A DNA stretch of 64,000 nucleotides. Source: Pelomonas paludis (GTDB lineage: Bacteria > Pseudomonadota > Gammaproteobacteria > Burkholderiales > Burkholderiaceae_C). A model generated the notes under the pieces. That model was not told the DNA's origin. It saw only the letters and a list, made by a program, of their open reading frames with translations, and ran no database searches. Shown here in pieces: positions 23,656-32,705 of the stretch (the first letter of the stretch is position 1; each line of letters begins with the position of its first letter). Made by a program: the position numbers and the translations under genes. The stretch is from positions 186,001 to 250,000 of the forward strand of contig NZ_JBDPZD010000002.1 of NCBI RefSeq assembly GCF_039872745.1, given 5' to 3'.

Positions 23656-25515
23656 TTAGGGGGTGGCGCGCCCGTCCCCTGACGCGGCATCTGCCCCGTC
23701 ACTCCAACCTGCACGCGCCTTGGCATACCGCGCGGCCTCGGCCTCGCGCTCCACGGCCAGCAGCTGATCAAACTGCTGGCGGCCGGCCTTGGCGGCGGCG
23801 ACGAGGGCGGCCTGGTCGCGTTGCAGCGGCAGCGTGGCCTCCAGCAGCTCGATGTTGTGCTGGCGGAAGCGCATCGCGTGCTTGCGTGCGGCGTGAGGCT
23901 CCATACCGGTGAGTTCGAGCACGCTGCGGGCGCTGCGTAAAGCAGCGTCGAAGGTCTCGCGCTCGATGTGGGTCAGGCCCAGCTCGCGCAGCTTGAAGTA
24001 GTGGGTGACATTGCGCGCCCGGGCCACGATCTGGGCCTGCGGGAAGTGCTCGCGCACCAGCTCGACGATCTCCAGGCTGGTGGCCATGTCGTCCACGGCG
24101 ACGACGATGACGCGTGCCGTCTCGGCCCCGGCCACGCGCAGCAGGTCGAGCCGGGTCGCATCGCCGTAGTGGACGGTGAAGCCGAACTTGCGCAGGCTCT
24201 CGATGGCCTCGGCATCGTGGTCCAGCACCGTTGCCTGCAGGCCGCAGGCGTGCAGCAGCCGGCCCACCACCTGGCCGTAACGGCCACTGCCGGCGATGAG
24301 GATGGGGGCGGGTGGCGGCGGGGGTTCGTCGGGCCGCGTGCCATTGGCAGCGACGCGGCGCGTGGTCCAGCGCTCGGCCAAGGTCAGCAGCAGCGGCGTG
24401 ACGGCCAGCGAGATGGCCACGGCGGCCACGAGGGCCGAGTTCTGCGCGCTGCTCAGCACGCCGTTGGCCTCGCCGAGCTGGAACACCACAAAGCCAAACT
24501 CGCCGCCCTGGGCAAGCAGGATCACAAACGCCGGCCGCTCCACCACGGGCAGCTTCATGGCCCGCGCCATCAGCACCAGCACCAGGGACTTGCCCACCAG
24601 CAGCGCCACCAGCACGGCCAGCACCGTGCCCGGCTGGCCGGCCACGGCGGCCAGGTCCAGGCCCATGCCCACGGCGATGAAGAAGAGGCCAAGCAGCAGG
24701 CCCTTGAAGGGCTCCAGGTCGGTCTCCAGCTCGCGGCGGTACTCGCTCTCGGCCAGCAGCACGCCAGCGAGGAAGGCGCCCAGCGCCATCGAGAGGCCGA
24801 CAAACTGCATCAGCGCCGCCGTGGACAGCACCAGCAGCAACGCGGCGGCGGTGAAGATCTCAGGCGTGCGGCTGTGCGCGATCCAGCGCAGCGCGGGGCG
24901 CAGCAGCAGCCGGCCGCCAAACACGATGGTGACGATGGCCGCCACCGCCTTGGCTGCCGCCAGCCAGGCGCTGCCCTCGGCCTCGGCGGCCGAGCCCCCC
25001 ACGGCCAGCAAGGGCACCAGGGCCAGCACGGGGATGGCGGCGATGTCCTGCAGCAGGGCCACGCTCAGCACGCTCTCGCCCGCGCTGGTGCGGCCCAGGT
25101 TGCGCTCGGCCAGCACGGCCATGGCCACGGCGGTGGACGACATCGCCAGCCCCAGGCTGGCCACCACGGCCAGGCGCCAAGGCACGCCAACGGCCACGGC
25201 CAGCAAGGCCAGCACGGCCGCGCAGCCCAGCAACTGCACGCTGCCCCATCCAAAGATGGGCCGGCGCATGGCCCACAGGCGCTTGGGCTCCAGCTCCAGG
25301 CCGACGAGGAAAAGCATCAGCACCACGCCCAGCTCGGCCACATGCAGGATGGTGCCGGGCTCGTGGATCAAGGCCAGCACCTGGGGCCCGACCACGATGC
25401 CGGCGACCAGATAGCCCAGGATGGACCCGAGCCGCGCCCAGCGCGCCAGCGGCACGGCCACCACGGCGGCGGCCAGCAGCACCAGGGGCACGATCAACCA
25501 GTTCTCGTGCGTCAT
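23656..25515 (-). CDS. Monovalent cation:proton antiporter with TrkA-N domain (KefB/KefC-like)
   Basis: A 619-aa CPA2-family antiporter. About twelve membrane helices (residues 5-395) include the conserved GYLVAGIVVGP, ELGVVLMLFLVGLELEP and AQGGEFGFVVFQL segments. A Pro-rich linker and a cytosolic TrkA-N/KTN domain with ILIAGSGRYGQVVGRLL (GxGxxG NAD site) follow. KefB/KefC release K+ in exchange for H+ under electrophile stress, gated by glutathione adducts. Its ATG overlaps the stop of the KefF-like gene by 4 bp, the same coupling as kefF-kefC in E. coli. Confidence 0.95.
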   Translation of the reverse strand: MTHENWLIVPLVLLAAAVVAVPLARWARLGSILGYLVAGIVVGPQVLALIHEPGTILHVAELGVVLMLFLVGLELEPKRLWAMRRPIFGWGSVQLLGCAAVLALLAVAVGVPWRLAVVASLGLAMSSTAVAMAVLAERNLGRTSAGESVLSVALLQDIAAIPVLALVPLLAVGGSAAEAEGSAWLAAAKAVAAIVTIVFGGRLLLRPALRWIAHSRTPEIFTAAALLLVLSTAALMQFVGLSMALGAFLAGVLLAESEYRRELETDLEPFKGLLLGLFFIAVGMGLDLAAVAGQPGTVLAVLVALLVGKSLVLVLMARAMKLPVVERPAFVILLAQGGEFGFVVFQLGEANGVLSSAQNSALVAAVAISLAVTPLLLTLAERWTTRRVAANGTRPDEPPPPPAPILIAGSGRYGQVVGRLLHACGLQATVLDHDAEAIESLRKFGFTVHYGDATRLDLLRVAGAETARVIVVAVDDMATSLEIVELVREHFPQAQIVARARNVTHYFKLRELGLTHIERETFDAALRSARSVLELTGMEPHAARKHAMRFRQHNIELLEATLPLQRDQAALVAAAKAGRQQFDQLLAVEREAEAARYAKARAGWSDGADAASGDGRATP

Positions 25516-26192
25516 GCGGCGCCCCCGATGGAGAGCGCCGAGAAGGCGGCGGGGCGGTCGTCCAGGCCCACGGCGTCCTGGCAGTCTTCGGGGCAGGCTT
25601 CCACGTCCTCGCACCAGTCGGGGTAGGCAGACAGTTGGGCCACGAAGCGCCGGGCCTGGGCGTCGATCTCGGCCTGGCTGGCGCGGTGGGCACCATGCAG
25701 CACCTGCACGGGCAGGAAGCGCATGCCGCAGGTGCGCGCCGTTTGCCTGTAGGGCAAGGTGAAGGCCTCGAAGGGCAGGCCATGGTGGCCGCCGGTGCTG
25801 TAGGCCTCGGCCGTGCCGCCGGTGGAGGTGACGAGCCACAAGTCCTTGCCCGCCAGCGCGGTGCCGCCAGGGCCATAGGCCCAGCCCAGTTGCAGCACCT
25901 CGTCGCACCACAACTTTTGCAGCGCCGGCATGCCGTACCAGTGCAGGGGGTGGAGCATCACCAGCAACTGCGCCTGGCTCAGCGCGCGGCGCTCGGCCTC
26001 GGCGTCGATATGGAAGTCGGGGTAGCGGCGGTAGAGGTCGTGCACCTGCACGCGAGGCGCCAGACCGGCGGCGTGCAGCGCGGCCAGGAAGCTGCGGGTC
26101 ACGGCGGACCGGGCCAGGTCCGGGTGGGCGGCCAGCACGAGGATGTCTGGCGGGGCAGTGTTTGGGGTGGTGGTGGGAGCGGCATCGACCAT
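25512..26192 (-). CDS. KefF-like NAD(P)H oxidoreductase, antiporter ancillary subunit
   Basis: A 226-aa flavodoxin-fold quinone reductase. Visible are the FMN loop AHPDLARSAVTRSF, the HPLHWYGMPALQKLWCDEVL segment and the VTSTGGTAEAYSTGGHHG loop typical of KefF/KefG/MdaB proteins. In E. coli KefF binds and activates KefC and also reduces electrophilic quinones. The overlap with the antiporter gene supports the same pairing. There is a short unusual C-terminal Cys/Asp-rich stretch (DWCEDVEACPEDCQDAVG). Start ATG at 26192. Confidence 0.92.
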   Translation of the reverse strand: MVDAAPTTTPNTAPPDILVLAAHPDLARSAVTRSFLAALHAAGLAPRVQVHDLYRRYPDFHIDAEAERRALSQAQLLVMLHPLHWYGMPALQKLWCDEVLQLGWAYGPGGTALAGKDLWLVTSTGGTAEAYSTGGHHGLPFEAFTLPYRQTARTCGMRFLPVQVLHGAHRASQAEIDAQARRFVAQLSAYPDWCEDVEACPEDCQDAVGLDDRPAAFSALSIGGAA

Positions 26193-26219
26193 GGCCCTTA
26201 GGTTAACGTGCGGCCCCTC

Positions 26220-26687
26220 ATGTCCACGCCACCCCGCCACATTCCATCGCTCAGCGCCCTGCCCGCCCTGGTGGGCACGCAGCTGGGCCACAGCGACTGG
26301 GTCCTGGTTGACCAGGCCCGCATCGACGCCTTTGCCGCCGCCACCGGCGACGCGCAGTGGATCCACGTCGACCCCGCGCGCGCCGCGATCGGCCCCTTTG
26401 GCACGACGATCGCGCATGGCTTTTTGACGCTGTCGCTGCTGCCCGTGTTCATGAACCAGGCCTTTGCGATCGATGGCCTGGGCATGGGCGTCAACTACGG
26501 GCTCAACCGCGTGCGCTTCCCGGCGCCGGTGCCGGTGGGCAGCCGGCTGCGCGGCACCGTCAAGCTGCTGGCCTGCGAGCCGCTGCCACAGGACGGCCTG
26601 CAGGCCGTGCTGGAGGTTAGCGTCGAGCGCGAAGGCGGCAGCAAGCCGGTGTGCGTGGCCGAATCGGTCGTTCGTTTCTTCCCCTGA
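26220..26687 (+). CDS. MaoC-family hydratase (enoyl-CoA hydratase-like)
   Basis: The 155-aa single hot-dog-fold protein contains the hydratase-2 signature DAQWIHVDPARAAIGPFGTTIAHGFLTLSL, with catalytic Asp and His. Such enzymes add water to trans-2-enoyl-CoA (R-specific), as in beta-oxidation or PHA precursor supply; the NodN-like subgroup is similar. The ATG at 26220 gives the family length. It is divergent from the kefF-like gene, with a GTTAAC palindrome in the 27-bp gap that may serve both promoters. DUF808 follows 10 bp downstream. Confidence 0.92.
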   Translation: MSTPPRHIPSLSALPALVGTQLGHSDWVLVDQARIDAFAAATGDAQWIHVDPARAAIGPFGTTIAHGFLTLSLLPVFMNQAFAIDGLGMGVNYGLNRVRFPAPVPVGSRLRGTVKLLACEPLPQDGLQAVLEVSVEREGGSKPVCVAESVVRFFP

Positions 26688-26697
26688 TTGCTACTCC

Positions 26698-27603
<906 letters not shown>

Positions 27604-27604
27604 G

Positions 27605-28477
27605 TCACTGCAACAGCGCTGCGGATTCGCCTAGGCTCTCCACCGGGCTGTAGGCCAGGCGCACATAGATCGGCGCAAAGGCCTCGGCCTGGGTCAGCTC
27701 GATCAGGTGCTCGCGCGAGAGCTCGAGCATCGCGATGAAGGTCACCACCAGCACGGCCTGGCCGCGCGAGGGGTCGAACAGCTGCTCGAACTCGACAAAA
27801 CGCTTGCCCTGCAGCCGGCGCAGCACCAGGCTCATGTGCTCGCGCACCGAGAGTTGCTCGCGCGTGATGCGATGGTGCTGGTTAAGCTTGGCGCGCTTGA
27901 GGATGTCGGCCCAGGCCTCGCGCAGGTCGTCGGCGTTCACGTCGGGGAAGCGCGGCGCCAGCGACTGCTCGATGTGCACCTGCGCCCGCAGGAAGTCGCG
28001 GCCCAGCACCGGCAGGCAGTCAAGCCGCGCGGCGGCCAGCTTGATCTGCTCGTACTCCAGCAGGCGGCGCACCAGCTCGGCCCGTGGGTCCTCGGCCTCT
28101 TGGCCGTCCTCGGTCTTGCGCGGCGGCAGCAGCATGCGCGACTTGATCTCGATGAGCATGGCCGCCATCAAGAGGTATTCGCTCGCCAGCTCCAGGTTGC
28201 GCACGCGGATCTGGTCGACATAGCTCAGGTACTGGCGCGTCACGTCGGCCAGCGGGATGTCGAGGATGTTGAAGTTCTGCTTGCGGATCAGGTACAGCAG
28301 CAGGTCCAGCGGCCCCTGGAAGGCCTCCAGAAAAACTTCCAGCGCGTCGGGCGGGATGTAGAGGTCCAGCGGGAGCTGAAACAGCGGCTCGCCATAGAGC
28401 CGCGCCACCGCGACGGTATCAACCGCCTCGGGCAGTTCGGCCGAGGCCGCCGAGGGCTCGTCGAGATCGGTGCTCAT
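27605..28477 (-). CDS. scpA: Segregation and condensation protein A
   Basis: ScpA is the kleisin subunit that bridges SMC heads in the SMC-ScpAB chromosome condensin. The 290-aa protein contains the N-terminal kleisin region FQGPLDLLLYLIRKQNFNILDIPLADVTRQYLSYV, then ELASEYLLMAAMLIEIKSRMLLP, and a C-terminal winged-helix part with VVTFIAMLELSREHLIELTQAEAFAPIYVR. Length is slightly above average. It follows DUF3460 by 21 bp on the same strand; scpB and smc are not in the window. Confidence 0.96.
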   Translation of the reverse strand: MSTDLDEPSAASAELPEAVDTVAVARLYGEPLFQLPLDLYIPPDALEVFLEAFQGPLDLLLYLIRKQNFNILDIPLADVTRQYLSYVDQIRVRNLELASEYLLMAAMLIEIKSRMLLPPRKTEDGQEAEDPRAELVRRLLEYEQIKLAAARLDCLPVLGRDFLRAQVHIEQSLAPRFPDVNADDLREAWADILKRAKLNQHHRITREQLSVREHMSLVLRRLQGKRFVEFEQLFDPSRGQAVLVVTFIAMLELSREHLIELTQAEAFAPIYVRLAYSPVESLGESAALLQ

Positions 28478-28498
28478 CGCGCCAGCGCCACGCGCTGA

Positions 28499-28708
28499 TT
28501 ACTCGTGCGAGGCGTCGGTCTGGTAGACGTAGGGCTTCTGGGCCACACGGGCCTCCCGGAAGCCAGCCTGGGCTTCACGGTCCTGCGGCTTGTCCCACAG
28601 CAGCGCACGGCCGGCACGCTGCTCTTCTTCCAGCGTGGGGCGGGCCTTCTTCAGGTCGGCGATGAAGTTGGTGACTTCGGAGGTGTAAGGCTTCCAGAAC
28701 AGCGGCAT
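28499..28708 (-). CDS. DUF3460 family protein, 69 aa
   Basis: A short soluble protein of the betaproteobacterial DUF3460 family: it starts MPLFWKPYTSEVTNFIADLKKARPTLE and has WDKPQDREAQAGFREARVAQKPYVYQ near the end. It regularly lies upstream of scpA in Burkholderiales, as here. The function is unknown. Confidence 0.9.
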   Translation of the reverse strand: MPLFWKPYTSEVTNFIADLKKARPTLEEEQRAGRALLWDKPQDREAQAGFREARVAQKPYVYQTDASHE

Positions 28709-28724
28709 GGTCAGACTCTCGGGA

Positions 28725-29066
28725 TCAATGGGGGGATTTTAGGTGGGCGCCCAGCACGATGACTGCGGCGCCCACCAGGCACAGTGCCGCCCCCACCCAG
28801 TCCGTCACACGCGGGGTCTGCCCCTCCACCGCCCACAGCCAGGCCAGCGCCACGGCGATGTAGACGCCCCCATAGGCGGCATAGACCCGCCCGGCCGCAC
28901 TGGGGTGCAGGGTCAGCAGCCAAGCAAACAGCGCCAGCGAGCCGGCGGCCGGCAGCAGCCACCAGGCCGACGCGCCCTGCCGCAGCCACAGCCAGGGCAG
29001 GTAGCAGCCCACGATCTCGGCCAGCGCGGTGGCGATGAAGAGGCCCAGGGCCTTGGCGATGTCCAT
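28725..29066 (-). CDS. ynfA: YnfA/UPF0060 small membrane protein
   Basis: A 113-aa protein with four membrane helices. Family landmarks are ALAEIVGCYLPWLWLRQGASAWWLLPAA, HPSAAGRVYAAYGGVYIAVALAWLW and VTDWVGAALCLVGAAVIV. UPF0060 proteins are related to small multidrug transporters, but the substrate is uncertain. The ATG is preceded by CACAATCGCGCCC without a Shine-Dalgarno. It is divergent from the MerR-regulated membrane protein gene, with a MerR-type promoter in the gap. Confidence 0.93.
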   Translation of the reverse strand: MDIAKALGLFIATALAEIVGCYLPWLWLRQGASAWWLLPAAGSLALFAWLLTLHPSAAGRVYAAYGGVYIAVALAWLWAVEGQTPRVTDWVGAALCLVGAAVIVLGAHLKSPH

Positions 29067-29073
29067 GGGCGCG

Positions 29074-29079
29074 ATTGTG
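29074..29079 (-). promoter_or_regulatory. -10-like hexamer CACAAT, 7 nt before ynfA ATG
   Basis: On the minus strand CACAATCGCGCCC abuts the ATG at 29066. No Shine-Dalgarno is present. Same geometry as the other candidate leaderless starts. Confidence 0.4.
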
Positions 29080-29095
29080 GAAGCTCGGCTGGGGC

Positions 29096-29126
29096 TTGAC
29101 CCTCAAGTGGCTTGAGGTTTCAGCAT
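29096..29126 (+). promoter_or_regulatory. MerR-family promoter/operator with 19-bp spacer
   Basis: TTGACC (-35) and CAGCAT (-10) are separated by 19 bp, the long spacer that defines promoters activated by MerR-type DNA distortion. Within the spacer lies the perfect dyad CCTCAAG-TGG-CTTGAGG (29101-29117). It drives the Cys-rich membrane protein gene starting at 29153, and the MerR gene at 29448 is the obvious regulator. Confidence 0.85.
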
Positions 29127-29152
29127 GGCGCTTTCCAACACCGGAGCCCGTC

Positions 29153-29437
29153 ATGCCCCTGCCCCGCCCTGCCCTAGCCGCCCTTGGCCTGATCACCGCC
29201 TGCGCGGCCTGCTGCGCTGCGCCCCTGATGGCTGGCCTGGTCGCCGCTGGCGGCGCTGGCGGCGTGGTCGGGCTTGCCGCCTGGTTGGAGTTCGGCGCGA
29301 TCGCGGCGCTTGGCGTCCTCGGGATCGGCGCCGTGCTGTTGTGGCGCCGCCGTCGGGCTGCCCCGGCCTGCTCGGTGGACCCGCAGGCTCCAGGGAGCTG
29401 CAGCACCGGTGGCGACTGTGGGAGCGGGTGCCGATAG
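29153..29437 (+). CDS. Cys-rich small membrane protein, metal-handling candidate
   Basis: The 94-aa protein has two membrane helices (about 5-35 and 42-62). The first contains a Cys pair motif (ITACAACCAAPL), the arrangement seen in MerT/MerF-type mercury transporters. The short C-terminal tail carries further Cys residues (ACSVDPQAPGSCSTGGDCGSGC). A MerR-type promoter precedes it and a MerR gene follows. A role in uptake or sequestering of a thiophilic metal (Hg, Cu, Cd, Zn) is likely by context, but the metal cannot be assigned. Confidence 0.75.
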   Translation: MPLPRPALAALGLITACAACCAAPLMAGLVAAGGAGGVVGLAAWLEFGAIAALGVLGIGAVLLWRRRRAAPACSVDPQAPGSCSTGGDCGSGCR

Positions 29438-29440
29438 CAT
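29435..29440 (+). promoter_or_regulatory. -10-like hexamer TAGCAT, 7 nt before merR-like ATG
   Basis: TAGCATCCACCGC precedes the ATG at 29448 and overlaps the stop codon of the upstream gene. It could give the regulator gene its own leaderless transcript in addition to read-through from the metal-responsive promoter. Confidence 0.35.
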
Positions 29441-29447
29441 CCACCGC

Positions 29448-29855
29448 ATGCCCCCACGCCCACCCCGTGACCTCAGCATCGGCCAAGCCGCCCGCCGCTG
29501 CGGCCTGAGCATCCCGACGCTGCGCTACTACGAGTCCATCGGCCTGCTGCCCCCCGCCCGGCGGCGCGACAGCGGGCAGCGGGTCTACGACGCCGCCGCG
29601 CTGCAGCGCCTGGCCTTCATCCAACGCTGCCGCGAGATCGGCTTCCCGCTGGACGACATCCGCAGCCTGGCCGATTGGGCCGAGCAACCCGAACGCGCTT
29701 GCGGCACGTTGCAGCAGCGCACCGAAGCGCAGCTCACCCTTGTGCGCGACCGCCTGCGCGCACTGCGGCGCATGGAGCTGGGCCTGATGGACGTGCTGGC
29801 CCGGTGTGAGGGCGGGTGCGGCGGATCGTGCACGGCCTTGGCAGCCGGCGGCTGA
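29448..29855 (+). CDS. MerR-family metal-responsive transcriptional regulator
   Basis: A 135-aa regulator. The N-terminal winged HTH (SIGQAARRCGLSIPTLRYYESIGLLPPARR) is followed by the dimerisation helix and a C-terminal Cys cluster (CEGGCGGSC), with an additional Cys in ERACGTLQQR. That Cys layout resembles CadR/PbrR/ZntR-type sensors of divalent metals. It most likely controls the promoter at 29096-29126. It starts 10 bp after the Cys-rich membrane protein gene. Confidence 0.92.
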   Translation: MPPRPPRDLSIGQAARRCGLSIPTLRYYESIGLLPPARRRDSGQRVYDAAALQRLAFIQRCREIGFPLDDIRSLADWAEQPERACGTLQQRTEAQLTLVRDRLRALRRMELGLMDVLARCEGGCGGSCTALAAGG

Positions 29856-29867
29856 ACCGCAGCCCGC

Positions 29868-30788
29868 TCAGGCACTGGTGCGCACGGCCTTGGCGCGCCG
29901 CCCCACCACCCACAGCCCCAGCCCCAGCAGCACCGATGGGGCCGGCTCGGGCACGGACGCCGTGTAGGCCTGGGTCCAATCAATGCCACTCTGGCTGCTG
30001 AGCGTGTAGGCAATTGCATTGCCGGCCAGCGTCACGCCGCTGATGCCCTGCCAGGTGAGGGTGCTGGCGAAGTCGCTGGTGGCTTCGCTGAACCAGTTGG
30101 GGCCGGCGCCGGCCGTACCCACCGAGGCGCGCGAGAACACGCCCAGCTCGAAGGGCGTGCCCAGCTTGACGGTGACGTTGAAGTTCAGATCCTGGTCGAT
30201 CACCTTGTGGAACGGAAACCCGCCTTGGCCCTGCCCCTGGGCGCGGAAGTTGGAGGCGGTGGTCGCGTTGTTGAGCCACACCTGGGTGCCGATGCGTGTG
30301 TAGCTGTTGCCGGTGGGCAGGCCGTCGAGCACGCCGTCGAGGTGGACGCTGAAGCTCAGCACCGCGTTCTGCCCGAGCTGGGCCGGGTTGACGGGCATGA
30401 GGGTGAGCGTGTCGGTCCAGCCCGCTGTGGTTTCGCTGGCGGCAAAGCCGGCGCTGGCATTGGCGCGGAAGTGCGCATACATGCCGACCGAACCGTACTG
30501 CGCGCTGCCGTGCGTATCCGCCTGGATGGACGGCGTGGCCTGGGTGTAGCTGTTGCTGGCGCTGAGCACTTGGCCCGGCGTGGTCGTCGAGAAGGCCGAG
30601 CAGTTGGACTTGCCGATCTGCCAGTCAAAGCGATTGCCCTCGGTGGGGAAGGCGCCGGTGGCGATGCCAGCGCAGCTGGAGACCAGGGCGCCTGTGCTGC
30701 CGAGGTCCTGCTGACCAAGCTCGGCCGCTTGGGCGCCAAGCACCGCTGCAGCCAGGGGGAAAGTGGCAAGAAGGCGAGTGGCTTGCAT
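29868..30788 (-). CDS. PEP-CTERM exported protein
   Basis: The 306-aa protein has a signal peptide (cleavage near AAVLGAQAAE), a beta-rich mature domain with many Thr/Ser/Asn residues, and the C-terminal sorting signal SVPEPAPSVLLGLGLWVVGRRAKAVRTSA (Pro-Glu-Pro, hydrophobic stretch, basic tail). An exosortase/archaeosortase-type transpeptidase elsewhere in the genome would process it. The ATG is supported by a CGGAG Shine-Dalgarno. The 30-bp element at 30842-30871 lies 53 bp upstream. Confidence 0.9.
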   Translation of the reverse strand: MQATRLLATFPLAAAVLGAQAAELGQQDLGSTGALVSSCAGIATGAFPTEGNRFDWQIGKSNCSAFSTTTPGQVLSASNSYTQATPSIQADTHGSAQYGSVGMYAHFRANASAGFAASETTAGWTDTLTLMPVNPAQLGQNAVLSFSVHLDGVLDGLPTGNSYTRIGTQVWLNNATTASNFRAQGQGQGGFPFHKVIDQDLNFNVTVKLGTPFELGVFSRASVGTAGAGPNWFSEATSDFASTLTWQGISGVTLAGNAIAYTLSSQSGIDWTQAYTASVPEPAPSVLLGLGLWVVGRRAKAVRTSA

Positions 30789-30841
30789 GTCGAACTCCGG
30801 TGTGGAATATCGATAGCCTAGGCACCGGCCCTGGCCCTGTC

Positions 30842-30871
30842 AGCCCCCAAACATCGCGTGATCCTTTTGGC
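30842..30871 (-). promoter_or_regulatory. 30-bp upstream element, copy 2
   Basis: Read on the minus strand it begins GCCAAAAGGATCACGCG and ends GGGCT. It matches the element at 15311-15340 at 24/30 positions and lies at a similar distance (53 versus 47 nt) from its gene. Confidence 0.5.
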
Positions 30872-30903
30872 TGCGGGAATGCGTCTTTGCGCCGTTTTGC
30901 ACC

Positions 30904-32562
30904 CTAGTAGCGCGCCCCCCCGCTGGCCACCAGCTGCGCCTCGCCCAGCTCGGCCGCAAAACCCGAGCGGCGCATCAGCGACATCGGCTGGCTGTTGACG
31001 TCGAGCAGCCGCAGCACCACACCGCGCCGCTGCAGGGCCTGGTGCAGTTGGCGCAGGGCCTCCAGACCCGAGGTGTCGAGTTGAACGAGGCGGTGCAGGT
31101 CCAGCTCGACGCAGCGCGTTTGCGGCAGCACGTCGTCCAGCAGGCTCTCAACCTTGCCGACCGAGCCGAAGAACAGCGAGCCGTAGAGGGCAAAGCGCTG
31201 CGTGCCGTCCTCGCCAGCCGTGGCAGGCGAGACGCTGAAGAGCTGGCTCATGCGCCAGATGAAGAACACGCAGGCCATCACCAGACCCAGCTCGACGGCC
31301 ACGGTCAGGTCGAAAACGATGGTCATCACGAAGGTGCCGACCAGCAAGGTGCGGTACTGCACGGTGAAGTGCCGCAGCCGCGCAAACTCATGCCACTCGC
31401 CCATGTTGAACGCGACGAAGAGCAGCAGCCCGGCCAGCACGGCCAGCGGCACGTGCAGGGCCAGCGGCGCCGCCACCAGCATGGCGGCCAGCACGGCCAG
31501 CGCGTGCACCATGCCAGCCAGCGGCGTGCGCGCGCCAGCGCGGATGTTGGTGACGGTGCGGGCAATGGTGCCGGTGGCGGGCATGCCGCCCATCAAGGGG
31601 CTGACGAAGTTGGCGATGCCCTGCGCCATCAGCTCCTGGTTGGGGTCGTGGCGGGGCAACTCGGGGGCGAGTTTGTCGGCCACGCGCGCGCACAACAGGG
31701 ACTCGACGGCGCCGAGCAAGGCGATGGTGAGTGTGGGCGTGACGAGCTGCTTGGCAGCGGCCCAGTCCAGCTGCGGCCAGTGCGGCGCCGGCAGGTGGCT
31801 GGGGATGCTGCCGAAGCGGGTGCCGATGGTCTCCACCGGCATCTCCAGCAGCGTGGCCAGCAGCGTGAGGCTGACCAGCGCGACGATGGGCGCGGGAATG
31901 CGCGTCACATTGCGCACGGCGCTCGCGCGCAGCAGTTCATCGGGCAGCGGCAGGGCCCGACTGGACAGGCGCGGCCACAACCACAGCCCGGCAAAACACA
32001 GCGCCGTGAGCAGCAGGGCCCAGGGGTTCCAGCTCGGGGCGTGTTGCCAGAGCGTGCCAAGCTGGGCGAAGAAGTCGGCCGGCAGCTTGCCCGGGATGTG
32101 CAGACCAAAGGCGTCCCGCAGTTGCGAGAGCGCGATCAGCACCGCAATGCCATTGGTGAAGCCGATGACGATGGTGACGGGCACATAGCGCACCAGGGCG
32201 CCCAGCCGCAGCAGGCCCATCAAAAAGAGCAGCACACCGGCCATCAAAGTGGACAGCAACAGGCCCGAGACACCGTGGCGCTCGACGATGCCGTAGACCA
32301 CGACGATGAAGGCGCCGGCCGGCCCGCCGATCTGGACGCTGGAACCGCCGAACAGCGAGACCAGAAAACCCGCCACGACGGCGGTGACGAGACCAACACC
32401 GGGCGGCAGGCCCGAGGCCATGGCAAAGGCCATGGCCAGCGGCAGCGCGACGACGCCAACGGTGAGGCCGGCGCCGATGTCGACCAGCAGGTGCGCGCGC
32501 GAGGCACCCTCAAGCAACGTGAGGGCGCGGGGGCGAAAGGGGTGGAGCGAGGGAATTGGCAC
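30904..32562 (-). CDS. SulP-family inorganic anion transporter with STAS domain
   Basis: A 552-aa transporter. Ten or more hydrophobic segments follow the N-terminus, including GLTVGVVALPLAMAFAMASGLPPGVGL and FGGSSVQIGGPAGAF, the SulP signature region. The C-terminal cytosolic STAS domain contains VELDLHRLVQLDTSGLEALRQL. SulP proteins carry sulfate, bicarbonate or other anions; the substrate here is not determined. I start at the GTG at 32562 because GGAGGA lies just upstream; an in-frame GTG at 32586 would add eight residues. Confidence 0.92.
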   Translation of the reverse strand: MPIPSLHPFRPRALTLLEGASRAHLLVDIGAGLTVGVVALPLAMAFAMASGLPPGVGLVTAVVAGFLVSLFGGSSVQIGGPAGAFIVVVYGIVERHGVSGLLLSTLMAGVLLFLMGLLRLGALVRYVPVTIVIGFTNGIAVLIALSQLRDAFGLHIPGKLPADFFAQLGTLWQHAPSWNPWALLLTALCFAGLWLWPRLSSRALPLPDELLRASAVRNVTRIPAPIVALVSLTLLATLLEMPVETIGTRFGSIPSHLPAPHWPQLDWAAAKQLVTPTLTIALLGAVESLLCARVADKLAPELPRHDPNQELMAQGIANFVSPLMGGMPATGTIARTVTNIRAGARTPLAGMVHALAVLAAMLVAAPLALHVPLAVLAGLLLFVAFNMGEWHEFARLRHFTVQYRTLLVGTFVMTIVFDLTVAVELGLVMACVFFIWRMSQLFSVSPATAGEDGTQRFALYGSLFFGSVGKVESLLDDVLPQTRCVELDLHRLVQLDTSGLEALRQLHQALQRRGVVLRLLDVNSQPMSLMRRSGFAAELGEAQLVASGGARY

Positions 32563-32705
32563 GGGTCCTCCAGGCAGTGATGGCACGAGACAGGGACTCG
32601 TGCAGCCGTGGAGGCCCGCAGTGGTGTTGTTCGGCGGTCAGGCAACGCTTCCGGCTGGGGCCGGTGCATTGCGGTTGTTGATCGCCGTGGGGCATGGGGT
32701 TCGCT

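Noticed and set aside
23652..23665. CCCCCTAA motif upstream of the PEP-CTERM gene starting at 23551
   Set aside because: It is explained by the end of the antiporter gene, since the TAA is its stop codon, so no regulatory reading is needed.
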